Part shown: positions 26,106 to 37,996 of the stretch, piece by piece
Layout: every line of letters starts with the position of its first letter
Position numbering within the stretch: the first letter of the stretch is position 1
Assembly (NCBI GenBank): GCA_009792885.1
Contig: WMCF01000018.1
Coordinates: forward strand, 1,640,862-1,704,861
Source: Eremophila alpestris peregrina
Taxonomy: Eukaryota > Chordata > Aves > Passeriformes > Alaudidae
Direction of reading: 5' to 3'
DNA length: 64,000 nucleotides
Made by a program: the position numbers and the translations under genes
Notes under the pieces: model-generated
Told to the model about the DNA's origin: nothing
Database searches by the model: none
What the model saw: only the letters and a program-made list of their open reading frames with translations

Positions 26106-29100
26106 CTGTCCAGGCTAACTGCTGAGGTGGTCTCTTCAAGCATATGCTCCAGAGCACAGCTCCAGGCCAGGTTCTTTGAACTGACCACTAAGAAGCTTTT
26201 TACTCTGTATTGAGGCCTTAGAGAGATTATACAGGTAAATAAGTGTGCAATATTGGATTGTGGGAATATGCTCCTTAATTATCTGTAAGCCCGATGGCAG
26301 AAATAGGGGTGTCAGTGCTTAATTCTACTGAAATTGCTAGATCCTCTTTTTTCTGGAAATCACAACCTGATTTTTCTAAATCTTTTTGTTTCTTAAAAAA
26401 TTATTATATACTTATTTTTTCAGCTTTCCAAAAACCTCAGATAAATCCTATTAGGATTGCAAAGCATTTAAATACATGCCCAGCTTCATGATTACAGACA
26501 TTATTGATGAGAGCAAAGCACTTGTATCACATCCCATCTTCAGACAAAAGTCAGAACTGTAATAAACTATATTTTTCACTGGGATTTTCTGTTCACTGCT
26601 TGTTTTCACTGTCCCAGTCATTTGCTGTATGCAGAACTACATGACGAAATGTGAGAACAATGCTGGTTTCAAAACTGCAGAAAAAGCCCAGCAAATTCTG
26701 ATGTGAATAGCAGTTCAGGATTTCCTAGCATTCTTTCATCAAACTATTTCAGTATCTTCTCCTAAATATTTTTAGTCACTTGCCATGAAACTACGAATTC
26801 ATCAGTGCATAAACTATCTGCAGGCCTGTCCACCCTGCTAATTTAGGTGGAGATTAGGCCAGGAGCTTTCTTATCCTATGTTAATTTATATTTCAGCCCC
26901 TAAACCTGGGTTATAGAGTGACCTCCCACTATGATCTAGAGCTTTCTCAGAGTTACTCGCCTGTGAACTTCTTAAGAAAGACTGGATTTTTCCCTTAATC
27001 AACATTTAATTGAGAGTAGTTTTCCTTCCTGCTGAAGAGAATAGTCAAAGTTTAGAAGTTCCAAGTACCTGATGCTACTATGAGCTTAAAAAACCTCTGG
27101 CAAGTTCCTGTGACTGCTTGTATATGAATTTATGGCATGGGACTGTAAAACAAATGCATTTTAATGCCTCATCCTTGCACTGCCCTGCATGAGAATGTTT
27201 CAATCATTTGTGACAGTCCTGAGAGCTGTGCTTTTCAGTACATACCTGCAAGCTCAAAGCCATACAAATCCCTTTTCTGCACACATTCAGCTTGGTCTGA
27301 AATGAATAGAGGTTGTCAGGTTGTACCCAAAAATGGGAATCCAGCCTCCTTCTGGACTATTGGTATATGCAGACATTCATAGCTGTAGTGAGATGATGAA
27401 ACTGAAAGATGTGGAGTTTCTCCAAAAGCAACCTATGTACCTGGTGATGTCCTAGATCTGAAAAGCAGAAAATTACCTCCCTTTTTCATTGGCTTTCAAA
27501 CAGCAGTGATTGCTTTTGAGTATTGAGGCACCTTTCATGCTAAGGAGGTTCTTGGTGCTTTCATATTGCTGGTCAACAATAACAGTTACAGGATGAAGTA
27601 AAATAACAGCAGCAGGTTTCACCTCTTTATTTTAGATAAGATTGATTGTAGCACAGAAAGTTTCTGCTTAAGGTTATCAAACAGGAAAATGCTGGATATA
27701 CAGGAAGTGGACGGACTTGTCAACTCTTCAGAGACACTTTCTTTGTAAAGGTGAACTCTTTACCAGAGTATGTGACACACGCAGAGAAGAAGGTGTTAAT
27801 CTGTTCACATCCAAGGCAAAGTCTGCAGGCTGCTGGTAATTGCTGCCCCATAAATGTGCCTGTCATGCCTCCTTAGTCTTTAAATATCCAAACTCAAAAT
27901 AGATGTCTGTGCAACATGTTGAGCCCAGCACTATTGTTTCGTGAGGCAGTATTATTCATTTAGCTTCAGCCAGCTGCTCTCTATATTCAGCCTGAAGGAA
28001 CAGACTGGAATTTGTAACCAGACAGGCAGGCTGGGAAGCTATAACTTATTCCCTGGGCTGATAAACCAGTGCATCGAAAGTACAGTAAACAAACGCCCAC
28101 TGGAAACCCATTCCAGTTCTGTGTCCCCTCCTTTCCCCTGCCACAAATAGCAGTGATCACAAGGGAACCTGCCTTCATAAACAAATACCCTAAGCCTTAA
28201 TTCTAGTATCAGCTGCATGACATAGTGTTGCTGGTATGTTAAACATGGCACATAACAGCAGGATACACTATTAGGTCACACATGGCAATATAAAACACTA
28301 GGTAAGGTCTATGCCTTCTGCTGGGTGGGGACCTGGAGCAGGTCGGTTGTTTGTAACTACATTGCCCTCTACTGACAGATGCCCAAAGAGGTTGAGACCC
28401 TAATTCTGCTGAACTAGGGAGAGGCTGTCCTGCCACTAGTGGTGAGGCAAAAGCAAGAGGTGGAGTCATGGCCCAGCCTGGCAGGATATACCATTCATCT
28501 GTTTTGGTGACACCATTTATTCTAGTCCCAAAGATGAGTACTTGGCTATGAATTTATGTTCTCCATTGAGATAGTCTCCTTCTTTTCCTTTTTTGAAAAC
28601 AAATAAACAATTGTCTGAGCTGTTTTCTCTGCATTCTTCAACCTTTTGTGGACACTGGAAGCAACCATGTGCATAATCCAGCTGCAGGCAAGCAAGCATT
28701 GTGAGTAGGAGTGCCTCCAGCCCTTCTGCAGCAGCCTGCAGCTGTGTGGAGCCTCAGCACAAGCACATCCTCTGGCAACTGCTGCTTGAGGAACAGGAAT
28801 CTTCACAGGGCTCCACAGGGATAAACTGGGAGGTCTGCCTCTGTATGTTCCTACAAGAAATAATGAAGCAATGGGTGACTTCTCCTTGGCCAACAGCTCC
28901 CAGTCGATGGCTGTGACTCTGTCCTTGCCTGTGGGAGCTGCCAAGGCTGACAGAGCACTGGGCTAAGCAGGCACAGCCTTGACTTCATCTGTACATCACA
29001 AGCTCTCAGTTGGATTGTGTCTGGTCTTCAGCAGAAGCTGTGCTGTCTGCTGCTTGTAACAGGCTCTCACTCCCCATATGCCTTTGAACCAGCTCCAGCA

Positions 29101-32100
29101 GCATGTGGGTTGCAGAGGAGACGGCACTCGGCTGTGAAGCTGCAGCTCAAAAGGCTGAGAGTTGGCACACCAGATTAAAAAGCCCCTAAACTCCTGTTCT
29201 GGGACAATGGTGTATTTTACTAAGGTACTGCACTTTCTCTGGCCTTTACTTACTTGAAGTGGTAGCAAAGTTTTAAAGAAAGCAAATGCAATTCTACAGC
29301 TATGATTGCAAGGAGTGTTACATTGTATCCTCTCGATTAGCAATTCGTACAATCAAGACTCATTTATATGTTCCTTAACATAGGAAGAAATCTCAGATGC
29401 CATGTATTTTCGCAAGGGAAATTTCCACTAATGCCTCTGCCATAAAAATTCAAATAGTACAAACTTCTCGTCAGTGCTATGCAATTTTTCCTGTCTCTGA
29501 AGATAGTGTTTCATACCAAGAGAAACCAATAGAAGAAACATGTTATCTACATGAGGAAACATGTATACATGCACATGTCTGAAAAGAGTGTATAAAGTAT
29601 CTGCATGTGTGTGCATCGTTCTCTACAACAGGATTCCGATGATTAAAATCAGCACATTTACTTCAGGCATGAATTATTTTCATTCAGGCCCTGGTGGATT
29701 TGAAATGTTTTCAAATATCCCGTGAAAACAAGTGGGAACATCTGCGAAGCTGCTGGGCTGTGCTGTGTGTGGGGCTGGGTGAGTTCAGAGGAAGGAAACC
29801 AGCCATTGATCAGCTCACCATCAGGTGTCATCTCCATGGCTGGAAATGCTGGCAAGGAGGGAAGCTGGACACGGGAAGGAACTGAGCAGCAAACAAGCCA
29901 TGCGTGAAGCCCTGGAATAAAAAGTGCAAAAACAATGAAGCTTAGGTAATGGGAGAACTCCTGCCATGTAGGAAGAGGAACAGGCTGCAACTCATTCCAG
30001 CCCAATCACTCCAGGACAAGCATGTAAATCATCCGAGTGTGCACACAAGGTGCTATTTATAGCTGTTGGTTGAAGTACTTCTTATTTATTGTTGTGTTTA
30101 TGCAGAAGGAAACCCTCCAGTACAGGAAAGATGCTTCTCCAAGTCTCCAGTGTTTCCTGCAAATTTTATATATGTGCTTTAGCCCAGCTTTATCTATTTT
30201 TGTGTTCTTTATTTTAAAAAGCATATGGATTAGTGGTGCAGTGCTGATAAATGTTTATTGATACCAGTGTGGTCCCCTCCCAGGGGTCCCTCCAAAGGTG
30301 GTGTGGGGGTCCCCTGGGCTGATGAGTGTGTGCATCTCCTGCCAGGCCTTCCATTATCCCCTCCCTCAAGGGCACAAAAGGCTGAAACATGAAACGCCCC
30401 AGGCTCATCTTTACAAGATAAATAAATAAGTAGCAGGCAGAGGGCTTGGTGGGCTCTGGGCTGCTGGAAGCCTGGAGGAGGAGGTGGCAGGTGAGTGAGA
30501 GGGCACGGTAAAGTCAGCTCTGGCTGTCCTCTGGGGAGCTCAGTTGTTCCCCACTAAATACTCCAGGATGACAAAACGCTTTAGCCCAGGGGAGCCAGGA
30601 ACCTGCCTGGGGAGAGCAGCCCAGCAGCCCTGCTTCCCCCTGGGCTGGTGCTTCCCCCAGGGCTGGTGCTTCCCCTCTGCTTCTCACCACTGCCTTGCTG
30701 GGAGCACTGGTGTGGGCAAAGCAGCAGCCCCAGGCACCACCCCTTCGGCCCAGTAAAATGCCTTCCAGGCCTGCCTGTCTCCTGTCCCCAGGGGCTGGGA
30801 AGGCAAAGGATGCATCCCTAAATTGCCAGCTCTTCAAAGCTGGCAGGTTTGCATAGCTCCCAGAGATTTTTTCCTCTGCCCTTTCTGTCAGTGGGAACCC
30901 CCCCAGCCAGTAATGAGCAGGCAGAAAGAGGAGTGTTTGTGAGCAGATCCATTTACACTATCGCTTCCCGTGGAATGAGACATGAGACTGGGTGGTGGTT
31001 CCCACATCTCCTCCTGTGCCAGCTGGCTGCCCAGGGAGCATTTCTGTCCTGCCTGGCTGCTGCAGTTTTCAGGGCCTTTATCTGGTGAGCTGGAGATCTC
31101 CTGTCCAGCAAGGAGCTGGCGTATCTTGGGTAACATTGTCCTGATTTGGTAAGAGGGAAGCAGAGACACTGAGACAGTGCTCAGCTGTAGGAACTGTCCC
31201 TCCCCATTTGCATGCCTGTGTAATCCCATTTCACTGCCAGTCCTACTGTTACCATCCAGCTCTCCTTTACTGAGGATCTCTGCTTAACCCTTTCCTGAAA
31301 CATCAGCTTCACTTCTATCCTTCCAGAAAGCAATACACACATCTCAGTTATTGACTGAAGGTGTCAGGAGTCCCTGTTAACATCAGTGAGGAAATACCAT
31401 TCAGTTCCTTGCTAAACAAACATTTAATACATTTTTAAAAACCCCACAGTAAGTACTATTTAGAATACCAGTGCTTCAGTTTTAAACAAAACCCATTCAA
31501 ACAGTAAATCCATCGGCTTTTCTCATACAAGATTTCCCCTTTGTTACCACTACACATACTTGTAGTGGAAGGTCACATCACAGCACTTGCACTTCTGTAC
31601 TTCAGTATGCACACAGAAACACAGTCCTCTCCAAATGTCTTTCAGGGGTAATTTTCCTGTCTTCATAGTATAACTACAATTTGCAGTCTAGACATGAATT
31701 TCTTAGAGCTGAAGAGTATCATCTTATTTGTTACCTAAACACTTCAAAACCCTTCAGCAAGTAATCTGGGTATCTTCACAGCCAGCAATATTTTCCTGTT
31801 ATGACTTGACCAGCCTCCTCAGCTGCAATGAGACTCCTCTGGAGTTCTGATTTTGCACCTACACCAATACAAACTCATTTGGCCAATTAATGCACACCCT
31901 TAAATTTGATTTCTAAATTTATAACCTATCTCCAGGTTGAGACACCTGTCTGTCTCAGCAGAGCCATACTCAATGAAGAAGAGACACATTCACCTGCTAG
32001 GTTTTTTGAGTTGGGTGAACTTTGTTAGGAGTTAGAAATTGAAGACTCTCTTTATTTGGGCCCTTCTGGATTGTCCTGGACACCATATAGTCAAATAAAA

Positions 32101-32224
32101 AACTCATGGTTGTTTTCATATGATTCCTCTCCCTTGCTTTTGCATTTCCCCTCACACCTGAGGTGTGAAGAGGATTGTTCCTCCACTTTTAGCATTGCAG
32201 AATGATGTAATTTAGAAGTAACCT
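26106..32224. other. Intergenic, no gene recognised
   Basis: Unique sequence between two CR1 fragments. A GC-rich patch at 30240-30800 includes a 17-18 bp tandem duplication. No splice-supported frame was seen. Confidence 0.65.
30643..30677 (+). repeat. Tandem duplication of a 17-18 bp GC-rich unit
   Basis: gggctggtgcttccccc occurs twice back to back, with a third decayed partial unit after it. Probably a nascent minisatellite. Confidence 0.75.
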
Positions 32225-32570
32225 TGGGAGATCTCACCCAAACCCCATTCACGGCAGACAACATTCAACTTAGTAGCTAAGTGGAATTTTCTGTGTTCCA
32301 GATTGTGTTCATTGCCTTTTGCTGTGTACCTCTTAAAAGAGTCTGGCTCCCTCTTCCTTCTTTCCTGCTCCCAGTAGCTGTAGCCAGCAGCAAGAGCCCT
32401 GGCAGCCACCCCTCTCCAGGCTGGGCAGGCCTCTCTCAGCCTCTCCTCCACGTGCACCAGCCTCCAAGCACCTTGGTGGCCTCCACTGGGCATAGCTCAG
32501 TACATCAAGGTCTGTCATGTTCTGGGCAGTCCAACACTGGACATGGTACTCCCAGTGTACATCATTCTGG
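32225..32570 (-). mobile_element. CR1 LINE fragment (antisense)
   Basis: On the plus strand it reads as the reverse complement of the CR1 3' region. Landmarks are ccagattgtgttcattgcct, aagagtctggctccctcttc, ctctctcagcctctcctcca, accttggtggcctccactgg and the 'actggacatggtactcc' segment. The minus-strand frame includes LEHRKFHLATK, a diverged form of a peptide typical of the CR1 ORF2 C-terminus. It is truncated at both ends and inactive. Confidence 0.85.
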
Positions 32571-35500
32571 ACAAAGGGAAATCACAGCTTTCCCCAAAAC
32601 ATGAAAAATTGCCTCAAATAGTGGGAGCAAAAGCAGCCATTGCTGTGCTTCTGGGAATGGGGTCATAATAAACAAGAATTTTCAAATCAAAACAGCCTCT
32701 TCTTTTCCTGTCTTCAGCTGAGGCTTTAAGCTGAGCATCTGGGAGCTTCTCTTCAGTAGGAGAAGCCTGATTGGAAGCCACATTTTCATGCCAAATGTCT
32801 CCTTCTGACAATTCAGAAGAAGATTCATTACAAGGGGTAGAGAAAATCACCTGCTGTTAACTTTCATTTCTATACTTTATTTGTCCACAAAACCCAAAGC
32901 AAGACTCTTTTTTAATGTCTTGGCAGCAAGGAAGGGGAAGCATTTAGCCCAGTCTCTGTATTCTGTGTACATTATTTTATATCACTTGCATTAATAATGT
33001 CATTATAATAAAATGCAAAGAAGAAATTTGTTCTGCTTTGCTCTCCCCTGAAGAGAATGCATTTCTTTCTCTGCTGAGTGAACCTCCCAGCATCTCACAA
33101 ACATATGGTCTCTTAGGTGTAAGTGATGCTCACCTGCTTTATTGTCTTTAGCAGGAAGGAACTAAATATATAACAGATGCTCAAGTACCTTGAAATGAAT
33201 GTATTGTGCAAACAGAACTGTCATCACAGCCCCTCAGTCACATTTTTCACCTGTTGTATGCTTGTTTATCTGTTGTTTGTTTTGACAATGTGTAAAATGT
33301 TTTTTTAAAAGCTTGGAAAACTCCCAGAGCTGGGCGAATGTCTTTTGTCTTCATAGTGGCATCTTCATATCTAGACTATTTAATATCTATTTAAAACTCA
33401 AGTAAATGTATTCTACTCCCCCACACCCCCATGCTTTTTTTTTTTTTAGGTTTTTGGGGTTTTTTTAGTATTTTTTAAATTGTGCTAAATTCATGATTGG
33501 TAATAAGCAGCTTGGCAGAAAAAAGGTGTTCAGACAGTAGAAGACTTAGTCCTTTTTTGTTTTGCTTAGAATGGATCCAAATATGAAGTCTGGACCTGAA
33601 TTTGAATTCCTTGCATTTCAGAGGTTTTCAGATCAGACTTCAGGTTTAGACCATCACAAAACACAAACCCAAATATACATTCTGGCTCCTGACTCAGTTT
33701 TACTCTTTCTTTTCTCCCCATCACTTTCACCAAGTAGAGTTTGGATGAGGATTTTTCCTGCCCTCATGTTCCTCTTTGCTGAACTAAATCTGTGTCATGT
33801 CAGCAAGTGAGCCAGGTCCTCTGACCAGGGCCTTCAACAGGTCTTGCATGTAGTCAATTTTCCTGGTTTTATTAAATATCTAGTCTTCTTAACAGAAGAA
33901 GAGGAAGGTTTGCCCTGGCTTTCAGGGCCATGGCTTTTGTTTTTGTCTGTTAAGTGATCTGTACTACAACCATTTTGGCAGTGAGAAGCAAGAAGTTGGC
34001 ACTTCCCAAGGCTCCATTTCCCAAGGTCTCCAGCACTGCTGGGATGTCAGTGTGAGAACAGGACCCATCCTCCCCTCTCTTCCTTAGTTTCTTGGTTGCC
34101 TTGTGCTCATGGCTGTCAGCCAAGCTGCACACAGAGGATGATGTGTGCTACAGAGTTTACCTGTCCCAGGGCTTTCCTTGTGGAACCCAAGAGACAGGAG
34201 GTTTGGTTTCTCTCCACATGTATAAAGCTGTGATGGAAATGGTGGTCTGTGGGCACTCTGCTTGGGTTGAGGTTGTGCTTGTTGCACTACAGAATCTGAG
34301 GATGCAAACAACCACATGGCAGAACTGTGGCCAAGTGATGAACTCCAGGGAGATTCCATGCTGCCAAGAATGCTGGGATGTGCCTGGTGAGCTGCTGAGC
34401 TGCTCCACAGCTCACATGTAAGCCAAGATATCTGTCCAGATGCCCAGTATGAACTGAGTGAAGGCAGTAAAGATTTGCTGATATTCAAGGGATTTTAGCC
34501 TTTATTGTCTCCAAAGAATGTTTGAAAGCCTCTCCCCCCAGTGCAGCCGTGAAAGAAGGACCAGCTTTTCCCCACTTGAGGCACTTTATTGTGATGGTTA
34601 AATGGATGAAAGAGAGAAGCTCACACTCAGTGCAATCTGCCTCAGGGCTGCTGTACCTGACTTGATGAGTGTTTTCTGTCTCTTTGATCCACTCAGGCTC
34701 CAACTCTCCAGTTTTGCCCTGTATTGTGAGGCAAAAGAAGTGGTTTCTGCTACAAGGACTGGAAGAGCCACCTTGCCCTCAGCTCAGAGCCTTACTGCAA
34801 GAGCACCTGGGGCTGGCAGGGGCATGCCTGAAGCTACCACAGCCAAGGAGAGCTGTACCTCTTCCTCCTACCTCGTCAGGCAACGTGCCATTGCAGGATT
34901 TATAAAAGGCTGCAGACAGCTCTGCCTGAGGGATATAGGCTCTGTAGCTCCAAGGGTGTCAGTCTCAGATAGAGATAAGCCACTGCTGCTGCTGCAGGAT
35001 TTCTGTGTTTTCTGGGTACATGGGCCAGTGCACAAGACAGATCTGAGTGTTTCCTAGTTGCTGTGCAGGGTGATTCCTTACCCTGCAGCTTGGTTTTCAT
35101 CACTCCTTGTTCAGAGGTGCTTGACTCCCTGCAGTCATACAATGTGCAGAGAGCTCAGGGACATAACTCAGGGCCGTGATTTCAGTTGGCAAATAAAGTC
35201 TTAAAAACCCTTTTCGTGCATCTTGGCCTGAGAGATGGGTACCAAGAGTGTGGTGTTAGTAGAGGGTCACTTCTCCTGCCCACACACCCCTGACCCACAG
35301 CTGGCTGGCACTCTGCACCAACACATGCTGGCCTCATGTCTTAGCTCTGCAGCAATTTTTGAGAGTTGTTCAAAGGCTTCAGTTTGATTCTGGGATGTGA
35401 CTCCCAGGCTCTGTGCAGCTGTGTAAGCTGACTTGTCTCCTCTTGTGTGCTGTGGTTGGGGCACTTAGTCCTCAGCAGAGGGGGAGGTGCCTGAGCCCCT

Positions 35501-37924
35501 TCCTGTCCAGCTCACAGGGGAAATGGCACCTCACCTCCCTCTCCAGGCACCCACCACCTCAATGGGCTCCAGGAAATGGTACAAATGCAGCTCTGCACCT
35601 GCAGGAGCACTGAAGCAGCACTCAGAGATATTGGCTTGGCTGGGGAGGGGAAAAGGCTTTCTAACATTAGCACACTCACAGTCCAACTTCCTTCTCTTTA
35701 GCTGCTCCACTATCTGCTTTACCTTAAGTAGGACTACGTGGAAAGTCAGAGTGAGCAGAGCCTGACTTTTGACATAAGAGAGTGTAGTTTCTTCACCCCA
35801 GGCTTTCTTCTGCTTTACTGGGTTCATCTGTATGTCACCTGATTCCTGGGACCAAACCATGGCAATCTCATTTTAAAAAGTAACAGGGATCAGTCCCTGC
35901 TGCCCTCTCGTGTGATGAGGTGTCTGGAGGGCTCAGAGGTGCTGGTGCTGAGACTGCAAAAGCAGAGTTTGCAGGGATAAAGTGGGAATTGTGTCCCTGA
36001 AGGCCCCTGCTTCAGGACTCCCTGTGGCCAGGCAGGCCTGGGTGTCTGGTGAGGTCCTCTAAAAAGTGGGCAAAAAGCCTAAATTTTAATTTGATGTGAG
36101 ACAGACAAGTCACAATTTAGATACTGGAAGTTTGTCTGTTTAAACAAAAAGGAGTCTGTCTTGTTAAATTACTTGTTCTTTTTTCATAGTGTAATAATAT
36201 CTAGAAGCAACAGAGTGGCTGTCCAAATCCTCATGCCTCAAAATACTTTCAGGATGAGATACTACAGAAAGTCTTTATTGGTAATAGAATGTTTTTAGAA
36301 GCCAGAAAAATCTTTGGAAGGTAAATGAGAATAATTCCATGTGTTTGTTTACTTTGTAAAGAACATATCTAAGAAAACTCACCTTTACAAAACTGCTGAT
36401 GATACACCACTGTTGTGGGTAGTTAAGCTGCAGCCTATTTCTTTCAGCTCTTCTACTCCCAGGCATGCATTAGCTGGCAGAAATTCCCACCTGTCTTGGC
36501 ACCTGTTGTTCAACTATTTCAAGTGGCACCTCTCATGGATTTTTTGTTTACAGCTTCATTAAAGGCAAGGCACTCTGAACCCCACTTGATTTTGGAGAAC
36601 GTGTGACACCTTGCTGCAGTGACATCTCCAGCATCAGAGATGTTCACTTGTTCACTATTAAGATCTGAACTGTAGAAAATTGAGAAGGTTTGCTAAACAC
36701 ATTAGGCTCTGGCTGAATACAATTTCAATGTTCATTTATAAATTCAAGTAACAATGATCTAACTTAATTTGGCCCTCATTTTCATCTACAATATCCTGCA
36801 TTTCCCCAAATGTAGGTTTTTGTGGATATTGTTAAAAACTAAGGCCAGCATTGGTCAACACAGATTTGAACACCAGCCAAAACATCACTAAATCCAACTC
36901 CCTGGTAATTCTGAGCAGCTGCACCTTGCAGGTTCTTTACAAAGTTGGCCTGCTGTGATCTACTGGCCTGAGAACAAGTCCATGAGCAAGGAGTGAGTCT
37001 GCTCGTAGCAGCAGGGAGGGTTCGGTAGCAGAGCCTGGCCACGGCAGTGTGCAGCACCCTCTCGTGGGAGCTGGCCCTGCTCCTCTGCTCCCTGCACTCA
37101 GGGTGATGCAATCCTCCTTTCCATTGCAAACCTGGAGCCTGATTCCTCAACGATGGCATGTCTAATTTCCAAAATCCATTATGGTGCACCTGCAGATGTC
37201 AGTATAGCCTAAAAAATATATACTTTTAAAAGGGCTTCTAATTAGTGAAGGCTAAGCCATTCAGGCAAAGCTCATGACCTCACTGAAGACTTGGGGCTTC
37301 TGTAAGGGAAAAGCTCCTGCAGTAAGTGTCCATGTGCTTCAATCCCCAAAATCAAGACAACTGGAAGGAGACAAAGGGGCAGAGGCTGGAGAAAATGGCT
37401 TGCAGTGCACAGGTGGGAATGGGCTGGGCTTTCTCGTTTGTGCAGCAGAGGCTGTGGCTCTGGAAAGCACAGGCTTGACTTTGCTTAGAGGTGAAGCAGA
37501 TGTCCATGAGAGCACCTAGAATTTGTCTTTAGGCCATACTTCTAAAAGGAACACATGCTGAAATAGTGTTTCAGGACACATTATTTGCTTTTAGAACCTA
37601 TGCCCATCTGTTTCAGCCTGGGCTGTTAGCCCAGTACAACATTTGCAGATAAAATATGGGCATTTTGCATCATCTTTGTGTATTTGCAGGAGGTTAAAAG
37701 CCTGTCTTTGGGTGAGAAGCTGGAGCCTTTTTATTTCGTGTGATTTCTGCCTTGGAGAAAAAGGCAATTACAGAGGTCAGATTTCCTGCTACAATCTGAA
37801 TTTTTTTAGGCTAATAATGAAGTTGGGATGGTTGTTCTTATTTGTCACTCATTAAGTTTATCCTCAGTGCTCAAGGACACTGCCTGCCTTGTGAGCTGAT
37901 GTCTGTGTTTAACAACTTCAATCC
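32571..37924. other. Intergenic, no gene recognised
   Basis: Unique sequence, AT-rich at 32,850-33,560. A canonical TATAAAAGG at 34901-34909 and an AATAAA at about 35192 are about 290 bases apart and might be decayed LTR or promoter remnants. There is no supporting frame. Confidence 0.6.
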
Positions 37925-37996
37925 CAATAGGGGCTATTTGCTTGAGGGTTGGATTTGGTGGTCCCCTCCAACTCAGAATATTCTGTGATTCTGTGA
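37925..37996 (+). mobile_element. Short CR1 LINE 3' terminus
   Basis: About 70 bases ending in gatttggtggtcccctccaa, ctcagaata and ttctgtgattctgtga. That is the typical CR1 3' end with its ATTCTGTGA-type microsatellite tail. Only the last part of the element is present, consistent with severe 5' truncation. Confidence 0.85.

Noticed and set aside
32212..32493. 93-codon minus-strand frame ending GLGEISQGYF as a small gene
   Set aside because: It lies within the antisense CR1 fragment, and part of the peptide matches a decayed CR1 ORF2 C-terminus.
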